A stretch of DNA of 64,000 bases, taken from assembly GCF_000340885.1 (NCBI RefSeq), contig NC_020291.1:4959001-5023000 (forward strand). The letters are read 5' to 3'. The notes beneath the pieces were generated by a model. It saw nothing but the letters and a program-made list of their open reading frames with translations, made no database searches and was not told the DNA's origin. Of the stretch, positions 25,933 through 34,290 are shown piece by piece (within the stretch, counting starts at the first letter, position 1; each line of letters opens with the position of its first letter). Made by a program: the position numbers and the translations under genes. The DNA is from Clostridium saccharoperbutylacetonicum N1-4(HMT) (lineage in GTDB: Bacteria > Bacillota > Clostridia > Clostridiales > Clostridiaceae).

Positions 25933-25960
25933 TTATTCGTCTTATTTATAAATTACTTTA
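25933..25960 (-). promoter_or_regulatory. Candidate sigma-28 promoter of flagellin
   Basis: On the minus strand TAAA (25960-25957), then 15 bases, then GACGAATAA (25941-25933), close to the sigma-28 pattern TAAA-N15-GCCGATAA. It would give a leader of roughly 100 bases. A 14-base perfect palindrome, AACTCTTAAGAGTT (25897-25910), lies within that leader. Confidence 0.5.
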
Positions 25961-26002
25961 TACTTTTTCGAAATTTTTTTTCAATAATTTTATTTAATTA
26001 CC

Positions 26003-26338
26003 TTATTTACTTCTAGCAGTAAAAAAATTCTGAAATTCAAAAGCTCTATTATAATTCTTGGCAGCTTGACGGCCTCTTTTAATAACATCCATTTTACTTT
26101 TTATTTTTACCTGTTCTACTTTCATTAACCTTACAAGTTCTTCATCTAGTATTAATAAATCAAAATCATTAACTATTTTTTTAAATTCTTCTGAGGAAAA
26201 ATTCAAATTTTTAATATTCTCCAATACTTCGCTTCTTTTCTCGATAAGCTCTTCAAATTCATCATTATCCTGCTTAATTTTTTCTATTAATTCTAAAGTG
26301 ATTTTTTTATAATTCTCTAAACATTCATACAAATTCAT
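26003..26338 (-). CDS. fliT: FliT-like flagellar chaperone
   Basis: A 111-residue, entirely helical, charged protein (MNLYECLENYKKITLELIEK, EELIEKRSEVLENIKNL, KSKMDVIKRGRQAAKNYN). Sequence similarity to FliT is weak, but size, helical make-up and position directly after fliD match the usual fliD-fliS-fliT arrangement. FliT binds the filament cap protein FliD before export. The frame continues to a TTG at 26356, but the ATG at 26338 has AGAGTG about six bases upstream. It is the last gene before the flagellin promoter, with about 40 bases between its stop and that -10 region. Confidence 0.65.
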   Translation of the reverse strand: MNLYECLENYKKITLELIEKIKQDNDEFEELIEKRSEVLENIKNLNFSSEEFKKIVNDFDLLILDEELVRLMKVEQVKIKSKMDVIKRGRQAAKNYNRAFEFQNFFTARSK

Positions 26339-26388
26339 ATTTAGCACTCTTTTCAATTAAAAGTTATTTTATAATCTATGTATTAAAG

Positions 26389-27930
26389 TTAGCTTCCACT
26401 AGAAAAATAACTAGACAATGACGATTGTTGAGATTGCAATTTACTCAAGGCACTTTCCATTTTTGCATATTTAGTATAAAGTGTATTTTCTCTATCATCT
26501 AAGTCAGTTTTCATCTCTGCTATTTTCTTTTTCATATCAGTTATTTGCTTGCTTAAATCGTTTGTCAATGCATTTTTTCCATTTTCAGTTCCAGCTAAAC
26601 TATCAAATGTAGAATCCGTCTTTTTAACTTGATTCCACATTACATCTCCTAGCTGCTTACCTAACCCTGAAGAAGATACAGTTCCTGTATTTTTTGAAAA
26701 AAGTTCTTGTACTGCATCCATATTATTTTCAAGTGCTGTTGTAAGAGCAGCATCATCAATTTCATACAATCCATTCTGTGATGAATAATCTTCAACTGGC
26801 TTTATACCGATCTTTTCTAATGTTAATCCAGAAGATGACACCATTTTATCTCCTGTTATCCCTGACATTGCATCTTTCATACTTTGTGCTAATTCGTCTA
26901 AATAACTATCATTATGCAGCAATCCCGTTTTTGCCTTAGTTTCCCATTTTGTAATTTGAGTTTCTGACATATCTTTTTTTTGATCATCAGTTAGCGGCTG
27001 ATAAGCTTTATCATATTTCTCATATAATTTTGTATTAATCTTTCCTAAAAGAGCATTGTAGTCAGTTATAAAAGATTTTATTTTATCTTTCACCCCACTT
27101 ACATCCTTTGAACCTGTAATTTTAACCGAAGTTCCTCCAGTAAAATTACCGCTTGCATCTGGTGTTGTACTTGCTCCTGTTGTATCTTTAAAATTAAAAG
27201 TTACTCCATCAAGAGTTACATTATTACTATTACTCTTATGTTGAGAATCTGATATTGTATATGTAGTTCCATCAGCTTTTTTAATAGTTGCATAAAGATT
27301 TTTACCAGTAGCAGTCTTTGTAGCTGTATTTAATTCTGTTCCACCGCTATCTTTTAATGTAGCTGTAAAACTTATATCACTTCCCATATCAGATGATTCT
27401 ATTACTATCCCACCAGAAAAATCACTAGTTTTTGCTGTTGCACTTATTCCTTTTGCTTTTAGTGCAGCATTCAATTCTGATGTTATTTGTGATTGACTCT
27501 TTCCAGATGTGTTAATAGTATCTATTGATTTTCCTCCAAAAACAAGATCCAAAGTAGCTGATGAAGATATATCTGTTGCTTTTAGTGTTGTAGAAGCTTT
27601 TGCTGCTAACTGTGCTACATCAACACTATAATTTTCAATAGCTGCCCCGGCTGCTCCAGTAACTGAAACAGTTCCGTCTTGAGTTGACGTAAACTTTGAC
27701 GCATTATACGTACTTGACATTAATAAACTACTTGATCCATCAGATGTTAAATATTTAGTATACAACGCATTAGCATCTTTCATTATATCTCTGTATGCTT
27801 CCTGTTTCCATTCTAATAACTGTTCTTTTTGCTGTTGTGTTGTATATTTTGTTTTATAAGGCTGCATAGATGCCGAAACAAGTGCATCAGTATCTAACAA
27901 TCCTGTAATTCCTGTCATTCTAACTGTCAT
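26389..27930 (-). CDS. fliD: Flagellar filament capping protein FliD (HAP2)
   Basis: A 513-residue FliD. The N-terminal part (MTVRMTGITGLLDTDALVSA, TQQQKEQLLEWKQEAYRDIM) and the C-terminal coiled coil (KQITDMKKKIAEMKTDLDDR, YAKMESALSKLQSQQSSLSS) are typical. The middle contains a Ser/Thr/Gly-rich beta region (near residues 100-260). FliD forms the cap on which flagellin polymerises. The frame is open to 28011, but the ATG at 27930 with AAGGAG is the family's normal start, and the upstream 27 codons have no ribosome site. It is encoded with its chaperones FliS and FliT. Confidence 0.93.
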   Translation of the reverse strand: MTVRMTGITGLLDTDALVSASMQPYKTKYTTQQQKEQLLEWKQEAYRDIMKDANALYTKYLTSDGSSSLLMSSTYNASKFTSTQDGTVSVTGAAGAAIENYSVDVAQLAAKASTTLKATDISSSATLDLVFGGKSIDTINTSGKSQSQITSELNAALKAKGISATAKTSDFSGGIVIESSDMGSDISFTATLKDSGGTELNTATKTATGKNLYATIKKADGTTYTISDSQHKSNSNNVTLDGVTFNFKDTTGASTTPDASGNFTGGTSVKITGSKDVSGVKDKIKSFITDYNALLGKINTKLYEKYDKAYQPLTDDQKKDMSETQITKWETKAKTGLLHNDSYLDELAQSMKDAMSGITGDKMVSSSGLTLEKIGIKPVEDYSSQNGLYEIDDAALTTALENNMDAVQELFSKNTGTVSSSGLGKQLGDVMWNQVKKTDSTFDSLAGTENGKNALTNDLSKQITDMKKKIAEMKTDLDDRENTLYTKYAKMESALSKLQSQQSSLSSYFSSGS

Positions 27931-28057
27931 TTTTATCACTCCTTTTTTTATTTCATCTTCTTGTAATATTGTAATATATAATAAATTCACAATTTTAATC
28001 ACCAATAACATTGATTGACGATTTACACTTTTGCTTATTGATATTTATAATCGAATA

Positions 28058-28438
28058 TTATCCCTGTCTCTTAGCTTCTTTATATGCGTCATGCCATAGA
28101 TTACTAACATCTTCTATCAAAGGAATAATTTCATCCATTATTTTGACGTCTTTCTTCAAATTAGCTTGTACTAATTGTCGCTTAATGAACTCATATATGC
28201 TAAGCATTTGTTTTGTCCATTCTCCTTGAGTAGTATCTAAACTAACCATTAACTCTGTAAATATATCTTGTGTCCTAATTAAACTAGAATTAGCTTTTTC
28301 GATATCCTTATCTACCATAGCTTGTCTTCCAATCTTTGCAAATTTAACTGCACCCTCAACCAACATTAATAATAATTGTTCTTTAGATGCATAATTTACA
28401 CTATTACTTTTATACACATTATAAGCATTTGGATACAT
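28058..28438 (-). CDS. fliS: Flagellin export chaperone FliS
   Basis: A 126-residue four-helix protein. It carries the FliS opening (AYNVYKSNSVNYASKEQLLLMLVEGAVKF is the diagnostic region, residues 5-33) and the C-terminal ISNLWHDAYKEA-type end (VSNLWHDAYKEAKRQG). FliS binds the C-terminus of flagellin and prevents polymerisation in the cytoplasm; in Firmicutes it also takes part in the FliW-CsrA circuit by releasing FliW from flagellin. A ribosome site (TAGGAGGA) stands before the ATG. Upstream is a small unknown gene and then flaG; downstream is fliD. Confidence 0.93.
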   Translation of the reverse strand: MYPNAYNVYKSNSVNYASKEQLLLMLVEGAVKFAKIGRQAMVDKDIEKANSSLIRTQDIFTELMVSLDTTQGEWTKQMLSIYEFIKRQLVQANLKKDVKIMDEIIPLIEDVSNLWHDAYKEAKRQG

Positions 28439-28449
28439 TTCTAGTCCTC

Positions 28450-28737
28450 CTATTTTTTTGCGTCTAAAATTCTTCCTTTAGAATTATCTTCATAAATATT
28501 TTCAATTTTTTCTGCTCTAATTGACATTGATTTATGTTCATATTTCACTCCATCAATTGTAACGTATCTCATAATTTTTTTTTGTTTATTATTCTTTTCT
28601 CTTTCGTTGGAGTTCTTTTCATCTTTCAAATCTTTTTTCCCTGTAATCTTCTTTCCAGAATGTATTTTACTTATTTCTATTTCTTCTTGGAGTTTTTTTC
28701 TCATATCAGTATCTATTTTATTCAATATAAATTCCAA
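28450..28737 (-). CDS. Small Lys-rich protein of unknown function in the flagellar operon
   Basis: A 95-residue protein with an N-terminal helix (MEFILNKIDTDMRKKLQEEI), a very lysine- and asparagine-rich linker (residues 25-55) and a small C-terminal segment (MRYVTIDGVKYEHKSMSIRA). GGAGGAGATA stands before the ATG. No family is recognised. It lies between flaG and fliS with 11 bases to fliS, so it is part of the operon. It could be an export-related accessory protein or a chaperone-binding peptide. It is unlikely to be a spurious frame, because the start, spacing and coding bias fit the operon. Confidence 0.65.
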   Translation of the reverse strand: MEFILNKIDTDMRKKLQEEIEISKIHSGKKITGKKDLKDEKNSNEREKNNKQKKIMRYVTIDGVKYEHKSMSIRAEKIENIYEDNSKGRILDAKK

Positions 28738-28780
28738 CTATATCTCCTCCATCAGATTATTATACATATTTTCTGAAAAG

Positions 28781-29152
28781 TTATACTTTTTTATCTAACA
28801 ATCCATCTTCCCTTAATAGACTTGCAATCATATCTAATATCTTTTTAGGCGGCGCTTCTAAAACAGTTTCTTTTGTCTTATCATCAACTATTTTAATTAT
28901 CATAGTACCTAAATCTTTATGAATAGAATATTCTGCATGAGTTTTTTCTGGTTCTAAAAACTTATTTAAATAATTCATAGCCTTATCTAATTCTTTTTTA
29001 TCAATTGGATTTTTATTTTGATCATTAATATCTGTTTTATCTGTTTGCTTAACATCTGAAGTTTTAATATTGTCAGCAGCAACATTATCATCACCAGTAT
29101 TATTATAAGCATTATTGACATTTATAGCATTTCTAATTCCATTAACATCCAT
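28781..29152 (-). CDS. flaG: FlaG family flagellar protein
   Basis: A 123-residue protein with an Asn/Asp-rich, disordered N-terminal half and a conserved FlaG C-terminal domain: LDKAMNYLNKFLEPEKTHAE, then VDDKTKETVLEAPPKKILDM near residue 90. The motif with PPK before the closing helix is the FlaG signature. FlaG affects filament length and is commonly encoded next to fliD and fliS, as here. GGGAGGAATG lies before the ATG. The low-complexity N-terminus is common in clostridial FlaG proteins. Confidence 0.85.
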   Translation of the reverse strand: MDVNGIRNAINVNNAYNNTGDDNVAADNIKTSDVKQTDKTDINDQNKNPIDKKELDKAMNYLNKFLEPEKTHAEYSIHKDLGTMIIKIVDDKTKETVLEAPPKKILDMIASLLREDGLLDKKV

Positions 29153-29196
29153 GTTTTACATTCCTCCCTACCTTTTATTCGCATTTCCCTTGCTCA

Positions 29197-29415
29197 TTAT
29201 TTCTTTGCTATGTTCTTCAATAAACCAATATCAATTTTAATTGCTTCTTTATTTTCATCTTTAACCTGATCATAAAGTTCTTTTCTTAATATAGATACAT
29301 TCTTAGGGGCATTCACTCCTATTTTTACACTTCCATCTTCAATTTTGCTGATAGTAATTTCTATGTCATCACCAATCATGAGTGATTCACCTTTTTTTCT
29401 CGTTATAATTAGCAT
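29197..29415 (-). CDS. csrA: Carbon storage regulator CsrA
   Basis: A 72-residue CsrA with the typical [20 protein letters not shown] opening and the [20 protein letters not shown] block that forms the RNA-binding surface (Arg44 in other CsrA proteins corresponds to the Arg of LRKEL). It is a dimeric RNA-binding protein that represses flagellin translation by binding GGA motifs and is itself held by FliW. AAGGAGTG precedes the ATG, four bases after the fliW stop, so the two are co-translated. A matching GGA hairpin and SD site are present in the flagellin leader at 25841-25881. Confidence 0.95.
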   Translation of the reverse strand: MLIITRKKGESLMIGDDIEITISKIEDGSVKIGVNAPKNVSILRKELYDQVKDENKEAIKIDIGLLKNIAKK

Positions 29416-29419
29416 TTAA

Positions 29420-29845
29420 TCACTCCTTTATCAAGGGCTCTTTAACTTTATATTTAGAGTTATCTACTATTATTTGTTCCCCTAAATTATTAGAAATATT
29501 TATAATTATTGGACCTTGTAAATTAGTCGTTATCTTTTTTATATCTGAATTTAACGTTATAGTAGTTAAAATCATAACTTCTTGTGAAGACTGTATATTT
29601 AAGTTATTAATTGCTTCATTATTTAAATTAATCTCATAATCATCAAAAAATTCATATGGAGATGTTACAATAAACCCAATTTCTTCATCTTCTAATGAAT
29701 GAAGCAATTTGAAAGGTTCTGTATCCTTTAAATCAACAAGAAAAAACTTTCTTAACTGATCAAAACCCAAAACTCCTTTTTTAAAAGTAATTATATCCTT
29801 ATCTTCATATGTTATTTCACCATGAACCTTTGACATGTACTTCAT
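29420..29845 (-). CDS. fliW: Flagellar assembly factor FliW
   Basis: A 141-residue FliW. Family blocks are [19 protein letters not shown] near residue 23, [20 protein letters not shown] near 45 and [20 protein letters not shown] near 95. FliW binds either flagellin or CsrA; free FliW sequesters CsrA, so flagellin synthesis is coupled to export. GAGGGTG stands seven bases before the ATG. It follows flgL by 18 bases and precedes csrA by four. The three elements of the switch (FliW, CsrA, flagellin leader) are all within 4 kb. Confidence 0.95.
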   Translation of the reverse strand: MKYMSKVHGEITYEDKDIITFKKGVLGFDQLRKFFLVDLKDTEPFKLLHSLEDEEIGFIVTSPYEFFDDYEINLNNEAINNLNIQSSQEVMILTTITLNSDIKKITTNLQGPIIINISNNLGEQIIVDNSKYKVKEPLIKE

Positions 29846-29863
29846 CTATATACACCCTCTATT

Positions 29864-31057
29864 TTAAATATAATCTAATAATGTCTTTGTTAATACTTTT
29901 CCGCTTACTTGAAGAGATGCAGTATAAACAGTTTGAGCTACTGAATATTCCATAGTTTTTTGAGTATAATCAACATCTCCAACTTCTGATAAAACATTTG
30001 TCATATTATAGTTTTGATCTTCATTAGTTGATTGAGCTGAATCCATTCGATTTTGTAATGCTCCTACATTTGATCTACATCTTAATAAATTCTTAGTTAT
30101 GTAATCCATACTTTCTAATTGATTAGTATTAAGATCCTTTAAATTAGCTGCAGTTGGATTACTCATATCTGTTACTATACTATTAATTACATCAGATACA
30201 TTTACCTTTGTACCTGTGTTAGTATCAGTAAAGTTTAATATATTTGATGCAGTTTGATTGTAATCCACAGTAACTCCTGTTGATATTTCACCTTTTAAGC
30301 TTGAACCTATTTGGTTTACAGCTGTATACGATGAATATAAATCATTACCAGACCCAGTCCAAGTAGCTGTTTCTAAATCTGTCTTTAGGGTTGCTGCATT
30401 TTTAGGATTATTCGAAACATCTACAGTAGAAACAGTCTTTGGTGTTACTGTTGGTGGAGTTGTACTCGTATCAGTCACCTGCATCATAATATCAGTTCCA
30501 TTTATGCACATGCTGGTAACACTTTTTGTTCCACTTGTAATTTGAGCTCCAGTTGCAGTACATGGTAACTTATTTCCATCCTTATCTAAATAACTAATTG
30601 ATCCATCACTATTTGCTTTTACAGGTTTTGAATTACTCTTGGTTCCACCAAAAATGTAATTTCCATCATAAGATGAATTTAATATATCTCCTAGCTGCGA
30701 AACCTTTTGTACTACTTCATCTTTAATATTGTTTATTTCATCCGGCGAATAAGAACCATTTCCAGCCTTAACCATAAGTTCTCTTATTCTAGAAAATACA
30801 TTTCCTGCTTCTGATAATGCTGTATCTGTAGTATCCAGCCAATTTGACATATCCTTTATATTTGAATTATATTGCTTATTTGCTGCAATTTCACTATTTA
30901 ATTGCATAATTCTTGTTGCAGTAGATGGATTATCTGATGCCCTCTTTATAAGACTACCTGATGATAGTTGATTTTGCAAAGTGCTCATATTCCCTAAATT
31001 TCTTCTTGTGTTATTTAAATAATTTGCAACAAGCATTGAATTAGTTATTCTTGGCAT
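29864..31057 (-). CDS. flgL: Flagellar hook-filament junction protein FlgL (HAP3)
   Basis: A 397-residue flagellin-like protein. The N-terminal D0/D1 region (MPRITNSMLVANYLNNTRRN, QNQLSSGSLIKRASDNPSTA) and C-terminal region (LRCRSNVGALQNRMDSAQST, QTVYTASLQVSGKVLTKTLL) are intact, with a Thr/Asn/Ser-rich centre. FlgL joins the hook-associated FlgK to the filament. The frame starts at a GTG at 31069, but the ATG at 31057, with GAGGTG nine bases upstream, is more likely. In most clostridia flgL follows flgK closely; here nearly 500 bases and an inverted-repeat element separate them. A candidate sigma-A promoter lies in the gap. Confidence 0.92.
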   Translation of the reverse strand: MPRITNSMLVANYLNNTRRNLGNMSTLQNQLSSGSLIKRASDNPSTATRIMQLNSEIAANKQYNSNIKDMSNWLDTTDTALSEAGNVFSRIRELMVKAGNGSYSPDEINNIKDEVVQKVSQLGDILNSSYDGNYIFGGTKSNSKPVKANSDGSISYLDKDGNKLPCTATGAQITSGTKSVTSMCINGTDIMMQVTDTSTTPPTVTPKTVSTVDVSNNPKNAATLKTDLETATWTGSGNDLYSSYTAVNQIGSSLKGEISTGVTVDYNQTASNILNFTDTNTGTKVNVSDVINSIVTDMSNPTAANLKDLNTNQLESMDYITKNLLRCRSNVGALQNRMDSAQSTNEDQNYNMTNVLSEVGDVDYTQKTMEYSVAQTVYTASLQVSGKVLTKTLLDYI

Positions 31058-31096
31058 ATTTATTTTCACCTCTTCTTTGATATCAAAAATTTTCTT

Positions 31097-31124
31097 ACTA
31101 TAATCAATTTGCCCTTATTATCAA
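31097..31124 (-). promoter_or_regulatory. Candidate sigma-A promoter of flgL-fliW-csrA
   Basis: On the minus strand TTGATA (31124-31119), 16 bases, then TATAGT (31102-31097), four to five matches in each hexamer, ending 39 bases before the flgL ATG. It could restore transcription of the downstream genes after the palindromic element, but AT-rich DNA gives such matches by chance. Confidence 0.35.
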
Positions 31125-31239
31125 TTCTCCAACATATAAATTATTTTAATTTATTGATATAGATATCCAAATTAATAATCAAACTGATAAATGGAATATA
31201 CATGCATCATTGAGAAATTATAATCTTAACACTACTCTA

Positions 31240-31480
31240 GAAATTAGATACATTTTTCTGGAAGCAGGCATGTGAAATTGAGCTGATGATGGTTCTTAAT
31301 GGGGGCTTGTTTCATTTTCAGCTTGTCTAAAAGTGAATGTCCAAATTTTATATTTGGAAACATGAACTTTCTCCTTGGAGCTTTTACATCTGGAACACGC
31401 TGAAATGATGACAAGCTGCCATTTAGAACCTTCTAGCGAAAATTTCACTAGTCCTGTGGAAGATAAATGTATCTGATTTC
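31240..31480. repeat. 241-nt near-palindromic MITE-like element or structured RNA
   Basis: The two ends are inverted copies: GAAATTAGATACATTTTTCT (31240-31259) against the reverse complement of the right end, GAAATCAGATACATTTATCT (31480-31461). The match continues inwards with gaps: GTGAAATT and GGTTCT.AATGG on both arms, then CTTGT..CATTTTCAGC.TGT. The centre has small local hairpins (CCAAAT/ATTTGG, CTCC/GGAG). The element is visibly less AT-rich than its surroundings. The structure fits a miniature inverted-repeat element, or a long hairpin RNA; no transposase is encoded. I could not define a target-site duplication. Confidence 0.75.
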
Positions 31481-31553
31481 GGTAATTGTTGCATAAGTAT
31501 AATTCTTGCATTGTATATCTATAACTTATCATCGATAATTATTGACTAAACTT

Positions 31554-33410
31554 TTACTTCATCAATCCATTTATAACTACATCTAGCAATTCACTAACAG
31601 TACTTATTACCTTTGCATTTGCTTGATATGCATGTTGATATTGTATTAAATTTGTTGTTTCTTCATCTATTGAAACTCCTGATTCTGATAATCTATCATT
31701 TTCATAAGTTTCTAATTGAGTTTCTGAATTTGCAAGATCGCTTGCTACCCCTTTAGTTACTGTAGCTAAGTCACTAATTAAACTCTTATAGTAATTATCC
31801 ATAGTTGTTCCTGTAGAATTACCATTTAAATCACATAATTCAGTTGTACTTTTAAAGGTAACTCCTGAATTTCCTCCTGCTGCTGAGGTCCTGTTAAAGA
31901 AGTCATTCCTTGTGGATGTACTTGTTACATCAATTTTATTCAAGTCCATTTTTACGTTTTTCAAACTAGCTATTGCTAAAGCTCTTGTTCCTGCATGTTC
32001 TCCACTTGTATCAGCATCAGTTAATCCACAATTTAATTTTGATGGGTCTGTCTGTAGTACTGAATTAACTGTTATATTCTTAGCATTGATACCTGTATCA
32101 GTAACTCCTGCTGTTCCATTAGTTGCTTTAGTTACAAAAATTGCATCTTTATTTGTAAGTGGTGATGTTGCCGTTCCATCAGTTCCAGTTTGAATTGCGT
32201 TAACTGTATATGCAAGTCCAGCTGCCAATTTATCTAATTGATTCATAGAATTTTGAATCGTAGTTTGTACAGTTTGCTTACCTCCAACTTCACCAGTCTT
32301 TATATCAAAAATTACATTTGCACTATTAGTATTAAAATTACTTAATGTTATTGTTGCATTTCCAGCTGCACTATAGGCTGAAAGCCCATTTAAATCATTT
32401 GCATTCGTAGAAACATCCTGAACTAGACCATTTTGGTCTCCAACAAGGATTCTATTTTGCATTAAGCCTTTTCCTATTGTATCTAATTGTGTTGCATCAG
32501 TAGCTGCAGAACCTGTAATTGTTATTGTTTTTATGTTAGTTGTATCTCCCATAACTGCATACGATACTGTAAGAGTTGGTGCTGCTGGATTTGTTGTAGT
32601 ATCTAAACTTGTTCCTGTAACATAAGATAATCTATTACAATTTGCACCTGTAAAGTCGTTTCCATCAACAAAATTTACTGTATTTGAACCTAATGTTGTA
32701 GTAATATCTACTGCTTCATATTTTTCTCTTTTAGTTGATATTCCAAATTTTTCACTTAATTCGTCAAGCAGATTATCTCTTTTATCCATTAAGTCATTTG
32801 GTGTCATCCCAACAGCTGATACACCTGCTATCTGCTTATTTAACTCATTAACTTGATCTAACATACTGTTGATGTCTGTAACATCACTTCCCAATGTAGT
32901 TTGAATATCATTTTTTTTAGTTTCAAGTTCTGTATATCTAGTATTTAATGCACCCGCTAAAGTTTGAGCTTGTTGTAAAGCTACTGTTCTATTACTTGAC
33001 TTTGTTGGATCCAAAGACAATGTTTGAAACTTTGCATAAAAATCACTTAAAGCTTGTTGTACACCTGTATCCGATGTTTCATTTAATATGTCTTCAACTT
33101 GTGTTAAATAGCTATTTTTTTCACTTAATGCACCATTAGCTGTTCTTTGAGTTCTAACTTGATAATCTTTGAAGACATCTCTAATTCTTTCTATTGTTTT
33201 TATTTCTGCACCAGTACCAACTTGTCCAGCTGAACAGCTATCAAATCTTGACATTCCTCCAAAAGGTCTTGTAGTTTGAATTACAGCTCTTTGTCTTGAA
33301 TATCCTGTTGTACTTGCATTTGAGATATTGTGTGATGTCGTATTGATATTTCCTTGTTGTACATTTAAACCTCTTTTTGCAATGGTAAATGTATCAAATA
33401 GTCCTGACAT
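31554..33410 (-). CDS. flgK: Flagellar hook-associated protein FlgK (HAP1)
   Basis: A 618-residue FlgK. The N-terminus (MSGLFDTFTIAKRGLNVQQG, NTTSHNISNASTTGYSRQRA) is the conserved flagellar rod/hook motif, and the C-terminus (SGVSIDEETTNLIQYQHAYQ, NAKVISTVSELLDVVINGLM) is the standard FlgK end. The middle is long and Thr/Asn-rich. FlgK is the first junction protein between hook and filament and is exported with the help of FlgN, encoded just upstream. AGGTAGGA precedes the ATG. The downstream spacing to flgL is abnormally long because of the palindromic element. Confidence 0.94.
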   Translation of the reverse strand: MSGLFDTFTIAKRGLNVQQGNINTTSHNISNASTTGYSRQRAVIQTTRPFGGMSRFDSCSAGQVGTGAEIKTIERIRDVFKDYQVRTQRTANGALSEKNSYLTQVEDILNETSDTGVQQALSDFYAKFQTLSLDPTKSSNRTVALQQAQTLAGALNTRYTELETKKNDIQTTLGSDVTDINSMLDQVNELNKQIAGVSAVGMTPNDLMDKRDNLLDELSEKFGISTKREKYEAVDITTTLGSNTVNFVDGNDFTGANCNRLSYVTGTSLDTTTNPAAPTLTVSYAVMGDTTNIKTITITGSAATDATQLDTIGKGLMQNRILVGDQNGLVQDVSTNANDLNGLSAYSAAGNATITLSNFNTNSANVIFDIKTGEVGGKQTVQTTIQNSMNQLDKLAAGLAYTVNAIQTGTDGTATSPLTNKDAIFVTKATNGTAGVTDTGINAKNITVNSVLQTDPSKLNCGLTDADTSGEHAGTRALAIASLKNVKMDLNKIDVTSTSTRNDFFNRTSAAGGNSGVTFKSTTELCDLNGNSTGTTMDNYYKSLISDLATVTKGVASDLANSETQLETYENDRLSESGVSIDEETTNLIQYQHAYQANAKVISTVSELLDVVINGLMK

Positions 33411-33478
33411 TTATTTTCCTACCTTTCAATAATTCCAACTTCCATGTCATAAAAATTTTTACATCCTTATTGTTTGTT

Positions 33479-33889
33479 TTATCTTGACAAATTACCATAT
33501 GAATTATATGTTTTAATTTCTCTATTTGGATTAAGCAACTGTAACATTTTATTATTAAAAACTAGTTGCTGCTTTAATAATAATTCATTGGTTTCTTTTC
33601 TGGCTATCACTTGATTCAAATTTTCTTGAATCTCACTATATAATTTCTTTAGTTCATCATCATTTGATTCCATAACAATCTCTTTAATACTTCTATTTTC
33701 TGTTACATTTCTTCTTTCTACTTCATCTTTTGCTATTTTCTTACCACAATCATAAATCTTATCAACTAACCCTTCTAAACCAAACACATCTTTACTCATT
33801 ATCATGTTATATTGAGTTTCCAACAACTCTAAAAGTTTCCTAAGCTCTTGATCTTGGTTTTGCATTAATTTAATAAGTTCTTTCATCAT
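33479..33889 (-). CDS. flgN: FlgN-like flagellar export chaperone
   Basis: A 136-residue helical, charged protein (ELIKLMQNQDQELRKLLELL, AKDEVERRNVTENRSIKEIV, LKKLYSEIQENLNQVIARKE) with the pattern of the FlgN family, which chaperones FlgK and FlgL. It lies between flgM and flgK, the normal place for flgN. The start pair ATGATG follows the flgM stop by two bases; an AAGGAGC ribosome site is somewhat far upstream, so translation is probably coupled to flgM. Similarity is moderate; position makes the call secure. Confidence 0.85.
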   Translation of the reverse strand: MMKELIKLMQNQDQELRKLLELLETQYNMIMSKDVFGLEGLVDKIYDCGKKIAKDEVERRNVTENRSIKEIVMESNDDELKKLYSEIQENLNQVIARKETNELLLKQQLVFNNKMLQLLNPNREIKTYNSYGNLSR

Positions 33890-33891
33890 AG

Positions 33892-34167
33892 TTATTCATT
33901 TTGCTCCTTCATTGCATTTAATAAACTTTTTGCAGTTAATCTAGCATCAATACTGTACGTACCACTATCTATCCTATTTTTAATCTCAGTTATCTTTTTT
34001 ATATTTGCCGCATTATTTTCTAAAGAATAATTTTTAAGACTTTTTCCAAGGTCTGAGATTTCTATTGTGTCCACATTTCTAGTCTTTGTAACTTTATCTA
34101 CATTTTTACCACTATTAGAATTATAAGCATTTATATATGCTGATCTACTTATTCTATCAATACTCAT
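33892..34167 (-). CDS. flgM: Anti-sigma-28 factor FlgM
   Basis: A 91-residue protein with a flexible N-terminal half and the conserved C-terminal sigma-binding segment: DTIEISDLGKSLKNYS near residue 33 and IKNRIDSGTYSIDARLTAKS near 63, ending in the LL motif. FlgM binds the flagellar sigma factor until hook completion, then is exported. The ATG at 34167 has GGAG nine bases upstream; an ATG at 34182 is directly against its ribosome site and less likely. A well-formed sigma-28 promoter lies 36 bases upstream, so FlgM would be under feedback from its own target. Confidence 0.9.
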   Translation of the reverse strand: MSIDRISRSAYINAYNSNSGKNVDKVTKTRNVDTIEISDLGKSLKNYSLENNAANIKKITEIKNRIDSGTYSIDARLTAKSLLNAMKEQNE

Positions 34168-34202
34168 ATCACACGTCTCCATTCCTTATCCTAATATTAT
34201 AG

Positions 34203-34229
34203 TTATCGTACAAATTTCAATTAAGTTTA
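34203..34229 (-). promoter_or_regulatory. Sigma-28-like promoter of the flgM operon
   Basis: On the minus strand TAAA (34229-34226), exactly 15 bases, then TACGATAA (34210-34203), matching TAAA-N15-GCCGATAA at ten of twelve specified positions. It is 36 bases before the flgM ATG and just after the terminator of the upstream transcript would be reached from 34291. Confidence 0.65.
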
Positions 34230-34242
34230 CACTTTTTTCTTA

Positions 34243-34270
34243 TAAAAAAAAAGAAGAGGCCCCCCTCTTC
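34243..34270 (-). terminator. Terminator after the coiled-coil gene
   Basis: On the minus strand GAAGAGG (34270-34264) pairs with CCTCTTC (34259-34253) across a GGGG loop and is followed by a run of T. It lies 21 bases after the stop of the coiled-coil gene and isolates it from flgM. Confidence 0.88.
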
Positions 34271-34290
34271 ATATATTCAAACTCATCCTA

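Larger units (their letters stand above)
31058..31553. other. Long non-coding gap between flgK and flgL
   Basis: These 496 bases hold no supported gene. The central 241 bases form a near-palindromic element richer in G+C than its flanks, described separately. The outer parts are ordinary AT-rich spacer; the part next to flgL carries a possible sigma-A promoter. A 78-codon frame across the element is judged spurious. Confidence 0.7.

Noticed and set aside
31296..31532. A 78-codon frame across the palindromic element
   Set aside because: It has no ribosome site, covers both arms of an inverted repeat, and its Cys/Lys-rich product matches no family I know. It is most likely a by-product of the element.
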